Shown: positions 1 to 5,639 of the stretch, piece by piece
Layout of the letters: every line of letters starts with the position of its first letter
How positions within the stretch are numbered: position 1 is the stretch's first letter
Source of the DNA: an uncultured Oscillospiraceae bacterium
GTDB lineage: Bacteria > Bacillota > Clostridia > Oscillospirales > Oscillospiraceae
Direction: 5' to 3'
DNA: 6,704 nucleotides
Assembly: GCA_900758955.1 (NCBI GenBank)
Contig: CAAETL010000040.1
Location: 1-6,704, forward strand
The notes under the pieces: generated by a model
Told to the model about the DNA's origin: nothing
The model's input: the letters and a program-made list of their open reading frames with translations, nothing else
The model's database searches: none
Translations under genes and position numbers: made by a program

Positions 1-1554
1 GCTCAGCCCCGCGCCCGCGCCGGTAAGCACCGTCTGATACCCCTGGGGGAGACGGGAGAGAAAGCTATCGGCATTTGCCAGCTTGGCGGCGGCGATGCAT
101 TCCTCATCCGTGGCGTCCAGACGGCCATACCGGATGTTTTCCATCACCGTGCCGGTAAACAGATTGGTGTCCTGGAGAACAATTCCCAGGGAACGGCGCA
201 GATCCGCCTTTGCGATCTGGTTGATGTTCACGCCGTCATAGCGGATTTTTCCGTCGTCGATGTCATAAAAGCGGTTAATTAGGTTGGTGATGGTGGTTTT
301 ACCCGCGCCGGTGGCCCCCACAAAGGCCACCTTTTGACCGGGTTCGGCGTAGAGGGTCACGTCATGAAGAACCAGCTTTCCCGCCTCATAGCCAAAGTCC
401 ACCCCCTCCATGCGGAGATCGCCGGTGAGCTTCACGTAGGTTACGCCGCCGTCGGGGCGGGGGCGCTTCCAGGCGTAGACGCCGGTGCGCTGGGCGGTCT
501 CTGTCAGCTTGCCGTTTGTTTCTTGGACCCGGACCAGGGTGACGGGTCCGTCGTCGGCCTCAGGTTTCTCATCAATGAGGGTGAAGATGCGTGTCGCCCC
601 CGCCAGAGCCATGGACACCATGCTGATCTGTTGGGAAATCTGCTGAATGGGCATGGAGAAGGATTTGGACAGGGTGAGAAAGGCCACCACGATGCCCGGC
701 GTTATGCCGCCCGCGCCGTTCAAGGCCATCCAGCCGCCGGCCAGGGCCAACAGAACATATTGCAGGTTGCCGATCTGGCCCAGAAGGGGCATCAGAATAT
801 TGGCGTACCGATTGGCCAGCTCCGCTTCGTGAAACAGCCTATCATTTTTCTCCGCAAAGCCCGCCTTGGCCTCTTCCTCATGGCAGAAGACTTTTACGAC
901 CTTTTGTCCCCCCAACATCTCCTCAATATACCCGTTGACCTCCCCCAGAGAGCTCTGCTGCCGGACAAAATACCGGGTGCTGTCTCCGGCTACCTTTTTG
1001 GTGAGGACCACAATCAGCGCGGTGACCGCCACTACCAGCAGGGAGAGAAACCAGCTGTAATACAGCATCACACAGAAGGAGGCCAGCACGGTGATGGCGC
1101 AGGAGACCATTTGGGGCAGGGCCTGGGAGATAAACTGGCGCAGGGTGTCCGTGTCGTTGGTGTAATGGCTCATGACGTCGCCGTGGGTGTGGGTGTCGAA
1201 ATACCGGATGGGAAGGGACTGCATGTGGTTAAACATATCGTCCCGGATGGATTTCAGACAGCCCTGGGAGATGCGCACCATCAGCCGGCTGTAAATGAGG
1301 GTGCACAGCGCGCCGAAGAGGTAGACCGACGCCATGGCCAGTAGCACCCGGGCCAGGCCGATGAAGATGGGGTGCGCCTCCAACAGCAGGGGGGCGATAT
1401 ACTGGTCCACCAGGATTTGGATAAACAGGGACCCGCTCACGTTGGCCAGCGTGGAAAGGAGAATGCAGAGACAGGAGAGGGCGAGAATCCCTTTTCCGTG
1501 GCCCGCGATGTAGGTGAGCAGCCGCTTGATGGTGGCGCCGTTTAATTGTTTCAT
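1..1554 (-). CDS. ABC exporter half-transporter (permease-ATPase), second subunit of a heterodimer; C-terminus cut by window edge
   Basis: 518 residues are visible and the frame is still open at the left edge. Residues about 1-330 form the six-helix ABC exporter membrane domain; the stretch FDTHTHGDVMSHYTNDTDTL is very typical of the BmrD/LmrD/TM288-like subunit. The nucleotide-binding domain follows a roughly 35-residue linker insertion and shows Walker A GATGAGKTT (413-421) and the Q-loop glutamine Q461 in GIVLQDTNLF. The window ends on the first residues of the signature motif (GLS), so the rest of the signature, Walker B and the switch histidine lie outside. The start at 1554 is supported by AAGGAGG at 1570-1564, inside the end of the preceding gene. 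Its ATG overlaps that gene's TGA by 4 nt, so translation is probably coupled. Inferred role: with the 1551-3290 product it forms an inner-membrane exporter of drugs or other amphipathic compounds. The substrate cannot be read from sequence. By family, this should be the catalytically intact partner. Confidence 0.95.
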   Translation of the reverse strand, partial: MKQLNGATIKRLLTYIAGHGKGILALSCLCILLSTLANVSGSLFIQILVDQYIAPLLLEAHPIFIGLARVLLAMASVYLFGALCTLIYSRLMVRISQGCLKSIRDDMFNHMQSLPIRYFDTHTHGDVMSHYTNDTDTLRQFISQALPQMVSCAITVLASFCVMLYYSWFLSLLVVAVTALIVVLTKKVAGDSTRYFVRQQSSLGEVNGYIEEMLGGQKVVKVFCHEEEAKAGFAEKNDRLFHEAELANRYANILMPLLGQIGNLQYVLLALAGGWMALNGAGGITPGIVVAFLTLSKSFSMPIQQISQQISMVSMALAGATRIFTLIDEKPEADDGPVTLVRVQETNGKLTETAQRTGVYAWKRPRPDGGVTYVKLTGDLRMEGVDFGYEAGKLVLHDVTLYAEPGQKVAFVGATGAGKTTITNLINRFYDIDDGKIRYDGVNINQIAKADLRRSLGIVLQDTNLFTGTVMENIRYGRLDATDEECIAAAKLANADSFLSRLPQGYQTVLTGAGAGLS

Positions 1555-3290
1555 TCCAGTTCTCCTCCTTTTTGCTGGGACTGGTAAACTTCCTGATAAA
1601 TGCGGTTTCCCGCCAGCAGTTCGTAGTGGGTTCCCACGGCGTCGATGCGTCCGCCGTCCATGACGATGATTTGATCCGCATCCTCCACCGAGGAGATGCG
1701 TTGGGCAATGATGATTTTGGTGGTATCGGGAATCTCCTCCCGAAGCGCCTTACGGATCAAGGCGTCGGTTTTGGTGTCCACGGCGGAGGTGGAGTCGTCC
1801 AAAATGAGAATTTTGGGGTGTTTCAGCAGGGCCCGGGCGATGCAGAGCCGCTGCTTCTGTCCGCCGGAAACGTTGCTGCCGCCCTGCTCCAGCGCAGTGC
1901 CGTACCCGTCAGGGAATGCTTCTACGAATTCGTCCGCCTGGGCCAGTTGGCAGGCGTGGACCAATTCCTCCTCGCCCGCGGTTTTGTCCCCCCAGCGGAG
2001 GTTTTCCCGGATGGACCCGGAAAACAGCACGTTCTTTTGGAGCACTACGGCCACCTGGTTGCGCAGGGTCTCCAGGTCATATTGACGGACATCCACGCCG
2101 CCCACGGATACCCTGCCTTTTGTCACGTCATAGAGCCGGGGGATCAGCTGTACCAGGCTGCTTTTGCCAGCGCCGGTGCCCCCGATGACGCCCACCGTGG
2201 CCCCGGAGGGAATGGTCAAATTCACATCGCTAAGGCAGGAGGAAGCTGACGTTCCACTGTACTGAAAGGTCACGTGGTCAAAGGAGATGGAGCCGTCCGA
2301 CACGGTATGCAGGGGTTTGCCGGAATTTTTCAGGTCGCTCTCCTCGTCCAATACCTCCACAATCCGTTCCCCGGAGCTCTGGGCGATGGTGATGAGCACC
2401 AATACCATGGAGAGCATCATCAGGCTGGTGAGGATCTGCATGGCGTAGGTAATGAGGCTGGTGAGCTGGCCGGTGGTCAGCTCCGTGCCGCCGGAGAGAA
2501 CGATGAGGTGAGCGCCGAACCAAAACACCAGAATCATGCACAGATAAACCACAAACTGCATCAGCGGGGTGTTTAAGGACATGAAGCCCTCCGCTTTGCA
2601 AAATTTCTGGTACAGGTCCTGGGAAACCGCCTGAAACTTGCGTCGCTCATGGTCCTCCCGCACGAAAGACTTGATCACCCGAATGCCGCTGAGATTTTCT
2701 TGTACCACGCCGTTGAGGTCGTCGTAGGTGTGAAAGACCTTTTCAAAAACGGGATGGGCTTTCCAGATCAGGAAGGTCAGACCGCCGCCCAGAATGGGAA
2801 TCATAACCAGGAAAATCAGGGACAGTTTTGCGCTGATGGAGAAGGACATGAGCAGGGAGAAGATCAGCATCAGCGGGGCGCGGACCGCAATGCGAATGAT
2901 CATCTGATAGGCGTTTTGCACGTTGGTTACGTCGGTGGTCAGGCGGGTGACCAGACCGGCTGAGGAAAATTTGTCAAGGTTGGAGAAGGAAAAGCCCTGG
3001 ATATGAAAGAAAAGATCCTGGCGTAGGTTGCGGGCGTATCCTGTAGAGGCGGTGGCGGAGGTGTAACCGGCGGCCAGGCCGAAAATCAGACCGCCCGCCA
3101 CCAGCAGCAGCATGTACAGGCCCAATTTTGCCAGGGTAGGCATGCTGCCGCCGTAGATCCCCTCGTCGATGATGCGGGCCATCAGAAAGGGAATGATGAT
3201 CTCCATCACCACTTCCAACCCGGCGAACAGGGCCGCCGCCAGAGAGCAGCCGCGGTATTGTCGTACGCTTCGTAGTAATTTCCGAATCAT
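1551..3290 (-). CDS. ABC exporter half-transporter with degenerate ATPase site, first subunit of the heterodimer
   Basis: 579 residues, the normal length for an ABC half-exporter. The membrane domain spans about 1-320 with several hydrophobic helices, and the nucleotide-binding domain follows. Visible motifs are Walker A GGTGAGKSS (370-378), Q-loop Q418, signature NVSGGQ (473-478), Walker B ILILDD (494-499) and D-loop SAVD. Two deviations are clear: D499 replaces the catalytic glutamate, and Q530 (IIIAQRISS) replaces the switch histidine. These are the hallmarks of the degenerate subunit in heterodimeric exporters such as TM287/288, LmrCD and BmrCD. An in-frame ATG 31 codons upstream exists, but the start at 3290 is preferred: AAGGAG sits 8 nt upstream and the protein then begins MIRKLLRSVRQYRG, typical for the family, whereas the extra residues would read through the operator and hairpin. 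The gene follows a MarR regulator and is overlapped by its partner gene, so the three probably form one operon. The substrate is unknown. Confidence 0.96.
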   Translation of the reverse strand: MIRKLLRSVRQYRGCSLAAALFAGLEVVMEIIIPFLMARIIDEGIYGGSMPTLAKLGLYMLLLVAGGLIFGLAAGYTSATASTGYARNLRQDLFFHIQGFSFSNLDKFSSAGLVTRLTTDVTNVQNAYQMIIRIAVRAPLMLIFSLLMSFSISAKLSLIFLVMIPILGGGLTFLIWKAHPVFEKVFHTYDDLNGVVQENLSGIRVIKSFVREDHERRKFQAVSQDLYQKFCKAEGFMSLNTPLMQFVVYLCMILVFWFGAHLIVLSGGTELTTGQLTSLITYAMQILTSLMMLSMVLVLITIAQSSGERIVEVLDEESDLKNSGKPLHTVSDGSISFDHVTFQYSGTSASSCLSDVNLTIPSGATVGVIGGTGAGKSSLVQLIPRLYDVTKGRVSVGGVDVRQYDLETLRNQVAVVLQKNVLFSGSIRENLRWGDKTAGEEELVHACQLAQADEFVEAFPDGYGTALEQGGSNVSGGQKQRLCIARALLKHPKILILDDSTSAVDTKTDALIRKALREEIPDTTKIIIAQRISSVEDADQIIVMDGGRIDAVGTHYELLAGNRIYQEVYQSQQKGGELE

Positions 3291-3298
3291 AGTATGGT

Positions 3299-3304
3299 CT
3301 CCTT
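3299..3304 (-). promoter_or_regulatory. Ribosome binding site that fixes the start of the first ABC gene
   Basis: AAGGAG on the minus strand, 8 nt before the ATG at 3290-3288. The alternative ATG at 3383 lies inside the marR stop/hairpin region and would place the operator and this site inside coding sequence, so the shorter start is preferred. Confidence 0.85.
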
Positions 3305-3310
3305 TTATAG

Positions 3311-3328
3311 TAAGTAGCAGGCTACCTA
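3311..3328 (-). promoter_or_regulatory. Predicted MarR operator, copy 2 (in front of the ABC exporter genes)
   Basis: TAAGTAG-CAGG-CTACCTA on the plus strand: an imperfect palindrome with 6 of 7 positions symmetric in each arm, and 9 bp per arm if the C/G flanking the centre is counted as part of the arm. Both 7-bp half-sites are identical to those at 3846-3863 and in the same orientation; only the 4-bp centre differs. It ends 6 bp upstream of the AAGGAG ribosome binding site of the first ABC gene. Identical half-sites before the regulator gene and before its neighbour make this a probable binding site for the MarR protein encoded at 3385-3828. Binding itself is inferred. Confidence 0.78.
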
Positions 3329-3343
3329 ATGGGGGTGAAGGCG

Positions 3344-3374
3344 GGCAAACAGCGGGGAAGCCCGGCTGTTTGCC
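3344..3374 (-). other. Strong hairpin between marR and the exporter genes (possible attenuator, processing site or weak terminator)
   Basis: GGCAAACAGC (3344-3353) pairs perfectly with GCTGTTTGCC (3365-3374); within the loop GGG (3354-3356) can also pair with CCC (3361-3363). On the minus-strand transcript it begins 10 nt after the marR stop codon. No run of U follows it in either direction, so it is not a standard intrinsic terminator. The 5' arm on the minus transcript (GGCAA, 3374-3370) can alternatively pair with TTGCC at 3383-3379, which gives two mutually exclusive folds, although the long stem should be much more stable. It may modulate read-through from marR into the ABC genes or protect an mRNA end. 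Confidence 0.6.
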
Positions 3375-3384
3375 TTGTGGCAAG

Positions 3385-3828
3385 CTAGTGCGTTTCTGCG
3401 ATATTGGATAGCATCACATCCGTAACACGGATAAATTCATCAATATCCCCCTGGGTCAGACCCCGGCACAGTTCCTGAAAAACTATGGCGTCCTGGGCGG
3501 CGATCTCCTGGTGGATGCCGCGGGCTTTTGGAGTGCAGACAATCTTTTTGTAGCGGCGGTCTGTGGGGCTGGGCATGGAGAGAATAAACCCTTTGGCCTC
3601 CAAGCGTTTGAGGATACCGGTCATAGTGGGATGGGTCACCTGCTCCTGCTTCTCCAAGTCCCGCTGGTTGATCTCCGTAATGCCGCTTTCCTCCAGCCGG
3701 TGTATCTCCCCCAAAACCCGCAGCTGAACTGCCGTCAGATCCATACCGGATACCCGTTCGTCCATTCTGCGTTTGAATGCTCTGTCGAGAATGGCGATAC
3801 GCAGCCCCGGCGGCGTTTGCTTTGGCAT
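3385..3828 (-). CDS. MarR-family winged-helix transcriptional regulator
   Basis: 147 residues, normal MarR length. The winged helix-turn-helix core runs from about residue 30 to 105: TAVQLRVLGEIHRL, then INQRDLEKQEQVTHPTMTG with the recognition helix near 66-76 (THPTMTGILKRLEAKGF), and a wing with the family-typical SPTDRRYKKIVCTPKA (acidic-Arg-Arg at 90-92). The N- and C-terminal helices should form the dimer interface. The start at 3828 is supported by AAAGGAGG 8 nt upstream. It has a consensus promoter (3863-3890) and a palindromic operator over the predicted transcription start, repeated before the downstream ABC exporter pair. This fits the common MarR pattern of a ligand-released repressor controlling itself and an efflux system. 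The ligand cannot be deduced. No cysteine cluster or metal-site motif is obvious, so small-molecule sensing is more likely than metal or oxidant sensing. Confidence 0.95.
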   Translation of the reverse strand: MPKQTPPGLRIAILDRAFKRRMDERVSGMDLTAVQLRVLGEIHRLEESGITEINQRDLEKQEQVTHPTMTGILKRLEAKGFILSMPSPTDRRYKKIVCTPKARGIHQEIAAQDAIVFQELCRGLTQGDIDEFIRVTDVMLSNIAETH

Positions 3829-3845
3829 AGCGGTACCCTCCTTTA

Positions 3846-3863
3846 TAAGTAGCTTACTACCTA
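3846..3863 (-). promoter_or_regulatory. Predicted MarR operator, copy 1 (autoregulatory)
   Basis: TAAGTAG-CTTA-CTACCTA on the plus strand, an imperfect palindrome whose half-sites exactly match copy 2 at 3311-3328. It touches the last base of the marR -10 box, covers the predicted transcription start (about 3856) and ends just before the AAAGGAGG ribosome binding site at 3844-3837. That position would block RNA polymerase or early elongation, as expected for an autorepressor. Binding is inferred, but position plus duplication make it a strong prediction. Confidence 0.82.
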
Positions 3864-3890
3864 TTATACAAAAATTTTTTGGTTTGTCAA
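3863..3890 (-). promoter_or_regulatory. Housekeeping sigma (SigA-type) promoter of marR and probably the whole efflux operon
   Basis: Read on the minus strand, a perfect -35 TTGACA (3890-3885) is followed by a 16-nt spacer and a perfect -10 TATAAT (3868-3863). The spacer is rich in A and T runs. The predicted start is near 3856, giving a leader of about 28 nt before the marR ATG at 3828. A promoter this strong implies that tight repression is needed, consistent with the operator overlapping it. Confidence 0.9.
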
Positions 3891-3908
3891 TCGTTTTCCC
3901 CCTACAAT
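3879..3908 (+). promoter_or_regulatory. Weak candidate divergent promoter toward the stalk-domain gene
   Basis: TTGGTT (3879-3884), an 18-nt spacer and TACAAT (3903-3908; 5 of 6 to consensus). It overlaps the marR promoter back-to-back, and its -10 lies in the loop of the inverted repeat at 3894-3920. It would give a 5' leader of about 180 nt before 4096. The -35 match is poor (3 of 6), so this is only a candidate. Confidence 0.25.
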
Positions 3909-3920
3909 TTCGGGGGAAAA
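3894..3920. repeat. Perfect 9-bp inverted repeat in the divergent intergenic region
   Basis: TTTTCCCCC (3894-3902) and GGGGGAAAA (3912-3920) are perfect reverse complements separated by 9 nt (TACAATTTC). It starts 4 bp beyond the marR -35 box. It could be a protein-binding palindrome or a hairpin in a plus-strand leader. No T-run follows on either strand, so it is not a typical terminator. Function unknown. Confidence 0.6.
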
Positions 3921-3987
3921 GAGGGCGGGAGGTTTTGATTAAAATGAGGAACCCATAGGTAAAGACAATTCTGCGGAAAGAGGTCGC

Positions 3988-4059
3988 ATGGATGTTGCCA
4001 AAAGCCGTCCCGTGGTGTTTAATAAAAAGGACGAGAGCTTGGATCGCCCCGTCTGGTAA
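3988..4059 (+). CDS. Possible 23-residue leader peptide upstream of the stalk-domain gene (doubtful)
   Basis: An ATG at 3988 opens a 23-codon frame (beginning MDVAKSRPVV and ending DRPVW) that stops at TAA 4057-4059. A GAGG lies 4 nt upstream, a short spacing. The frame is the same as that of the gene starting at 4096, and after the TAA it stays open up to that ATG. It could be a small leader ORF, a remnant of an older N-terminus, or chance. The well-placed AAGGAGG at 4081-4087 shows that the main gene starts at 4096. No homology is recognised. Confidence 0.15.
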   Translation: MDVAKSRPVVFNKKDESLDRPVW

Positions 4060-4062
4060 ATT
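4054..4062 (+). promoter_or_regulatory. Candidate extended -10 promoter element for the stalk-domain gene
   Basis: TGGTAAATT fits the TGn-extended -10 pattern, with the hexamer TAAATT matching 4 of 6. No recognisable -35 lies 15-19 nt upstream. Transcription would start near 4069, leaving a short leader before AAGGAGG at 4081-4087. It is plausible only because extended -10 promoters tolerate a poor -35. Confidence 0.25.
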
Positions 4063-4095
4063 AGGGGAGAGGAAGAGGATAAGGAGGATGAGAAG

Positions 4096-5484
4096 ATGAT
4101 GAAATACGGCTTACTGTACCGGGGAGAAAAGGCCCCGCGCCGGTGTCTCTGCCTGGCGTTGGCGCTGATCCTTGCCAGCGGCGTTCTATGGACCAGGACG
4201 TGGGCGCTGGAAGAATTCCAGGCAGCGCCGCAGTCCGGCATGGTTTCGGTGAATGGTAGAGAGAGTCGGGTACAAGCTTATGATATTCAAGGTGTCACAT
4301 ATTATAAGCTGCGGGGTTTCGCCGCTCTGCTGTGCGATACCGTCAAAAGCTTTCAACTCACGTGGGAAGGGGAAACACAGTCCATACACATGGACCTGGA
4401 ACAGGCGTATACCCCTGTGGGAGGAGAACTGCAGGTGGCGCATACGGCGGCCTCCGCCGTCACTACCCGTGCCCCCTTCTTCCTGGACGGCAACGAAATG
4501 GAGTTGTTCTCCTACTGCATTCGGGGCAATACTTACCTCACCTTAACAGACCTGGCTGATATTCTACAGCTTCAGTTGCAGCAAGAGGAGCACGGCGACT
4601 CCATTGGTATTCTCAACGCCCCGGTGGAACACGCCGATGGGGAAAACGCTTATGCGCTGACCCTGCAAGCGGGCGTTTCAGAAGGGGTCCTAAATGGAGA
4701 GACGGTTTCTCTCTCCGCGCCACCCTTGGTCCGGGACGGGAGCTTTTATCTACCCTTAGAGTCCGTGGCGGAGCTGTTGGGCGGTGGTTGTACTCTACGG
4801 GGTGACCAGATCACGCTGGAGCTCTTCGAACACACCTCGGTGTACACGTTAAATGCTGGGACTTATCAGGTGGATGGAGAGGTTCTCCATCTGCCGGAAA
4901 ATATAGCCGCGTTTTCCCCGTCAGGGCATACTTTGACGGTGCAGGAGACCTACGGGCCGCTGCTGGAGCAGGGACGGGTCTATCTGCCCCTGGCATTTTT
5001 AGAGACAGGCGAGAACGGACTAAACTGGGACTGGAAAGACCCGGAAAACTCGCTGGTGATTCTCAGCAACTTTCAGCATGAGCTGGGCGTGGAAGAAGCG
5101 AAGCTGGCGTACCGATATGAAACGCTCCCCCAGGAGTTCCAGGATACCCTGACTGACCTGGGAATTGTGGGGCCGGTGGGGGATCTGCCCTACGAAGTGC
5201 AGGCATACGCCAACGACGATATTTCCATTTATGTGACGCGGCTGCGGCCGACGTGTGAAGATGTAGAGGGTATAGACGGCAAAATTGCGGCCATTCAAGT
5301 GACCGGGAGCCGTTATCGCACCCCCCGGGGGCTGCGGGTGGGGGATTCCGTCCAGCGAGCGAAACTGCTTTATGGTGACAGCGAGCGAACTTTTTATCTC
5401 ACTGATAAATTTCAATGTCAGGTGACGGACGGCAAAGTGTCTTCCCTTGTATTTGGGACTCGATATTTTGGAGGACAACTGTGA
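4096..5484 (+). CDS. Secreted stalk-domain (copper amine oxidase N-terminal-like) protein with an unrecognised C-terminal domain
   Basis: 462 residues. The start at 4096 (ATGATG) follows AAGGAGG by 8 nt. The N-terminus is basic (RR at 15-16) followed by a hydrophobic core (about 17-32) and a probable signal-peptidase site near TWA-LEE (residues 35-40), so export is likely. No LPXTG motif or lipobox is seen. Residues 50-112 match the stalk repeat familiar in Clostridia and Paenibacillus (YDIQGVTYYKLRGFAALL ... YTPVGGEL). A degenerate copy follows at about 127-173 (GNTYLTLTDLADIL). A second type of repeat pair lies at about 198-325 (LSAPPLVRDGSFYLPLESVAELLGG ... QGRVYLPLAFL), resembling Cu_amine_oxidN1 modules. 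These are structural, not catalytic. The C-terminal part (about 330-462) contains TPRGLRVGDS (409-418) and LLYGDSERTFYL and is not recognised. The protein probably acts at the cell surface as a binding or wall-associated module. It is divergent from the marR operon and convergent with the carboxypeptidase gene, so no operon partner is visible. Confidence 0.9.
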   Translation: MMKYGLLYRGEKAPRRCLCLALALILASGVLWTRTWALEEFQAAPQSGMVSVNGRESRVQAYDIQGVTYYKLRGFAALLCDTVKSFQLTWEGETQSIHMDLEQAYTPVGGELQVAHTAASAVTTRAPFFLDGNEMELFSYCIRGNTYLTLTDLADILQLQLQQEEHGDSIGILNAPVEHADGENAYALTLQAGVSEGVLNGETVSLSAPPLVRDGSFYLPLESVAELLGGGCTLRGDQITLELFEHTSVYTLNAGTYQVDGEVLHLPENIAAFSPSGHTLTVQETYGPLLEQGRVYLPLAFLETGENGLNWDWKDPENSLVILSNFQHELGVEEAKLAYRYETLPQEFQDTLTDLGIVGPVGDLPYEVQAYANDDISIYVTRLRPTCEDVEGIDGKIAAIQVTGSRYRTPRGLRVGDSVQRAKLLYGDSERTFYLTDKFQCQVTDGKVSSLVFGTRYFGGQL

Positions 5485-5541
5485 GCCAAGGGCCCGGGTC
5501 CGCACTATGGCACGGAGGAAAACAGCGCCCCTGTGCCGAGA

Positions 5542-5583
5542 ATACCACCGCCGGCTATGTAGAAACATAGCCGGCGGTGGTAT
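5542..5583. terminator. Long perfect stem-loop between convergent genes, probable bidirectional transcription barrier
   Basis: ATACCACCGCCGGCTATG (5542-5559) is exactly complementary to 5566-5583, and T5560-A5565 adds a 19th pair, leaving a 4-nt AGAA loop. It lies 57 nt after the plus-strand stop at 5484 and 56 nt beyond the minus-strand stop at 5640, nearly midway between the two converging genes. That position suits a shared terminator. However, neither side has a U-tract, so termination would depend on the stem alone or on Rho, or the element may protect mRNA 3' ends. It could also be a dispersed palindromic repeat. Confidence 0.55.
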
Positions 5584-5639
5584 GGTGACAGGATGATAGA
5601 CAAAGTTGAGGGGAGGAGAAATGTGCGGCAAAGCGCGTC

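Noticed and set aside
334..1344. Long 336-codon plus-strand open frame opposite the left ABC gene
   Set aside because: It is antisense to clear ABC exporter coding sequence, has a low-complexity Gly/His/Gln-rich translation with no recognisable domain, and reflects GC-rich codon bias on the other strand.
1572..2249. 225-codon plus-strand open frame opposite the nucleotide-binding domain of the first ABC gene
   Set aside because: It is antisense to conserved Walker and signature motifs, has no ribosome site or recognisable domain, and is a shadow frame.
3291..3383. N-terminal 31-codon extension of the first ABC gene
   Set aside because: It would translate the operator and hairpin, has no ribosome binding site, and the family-typical N-terminus begins at 3290 after a good AAGGAG.
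3921..4095. Riboswitch or structured leader before the stalk-domain gene
   Set aside because: Only short competing stems (for example CGTCC 4007-4011 with GGACG 4029-4033) can be drawn, and no known riboswitch core motif is recognised.
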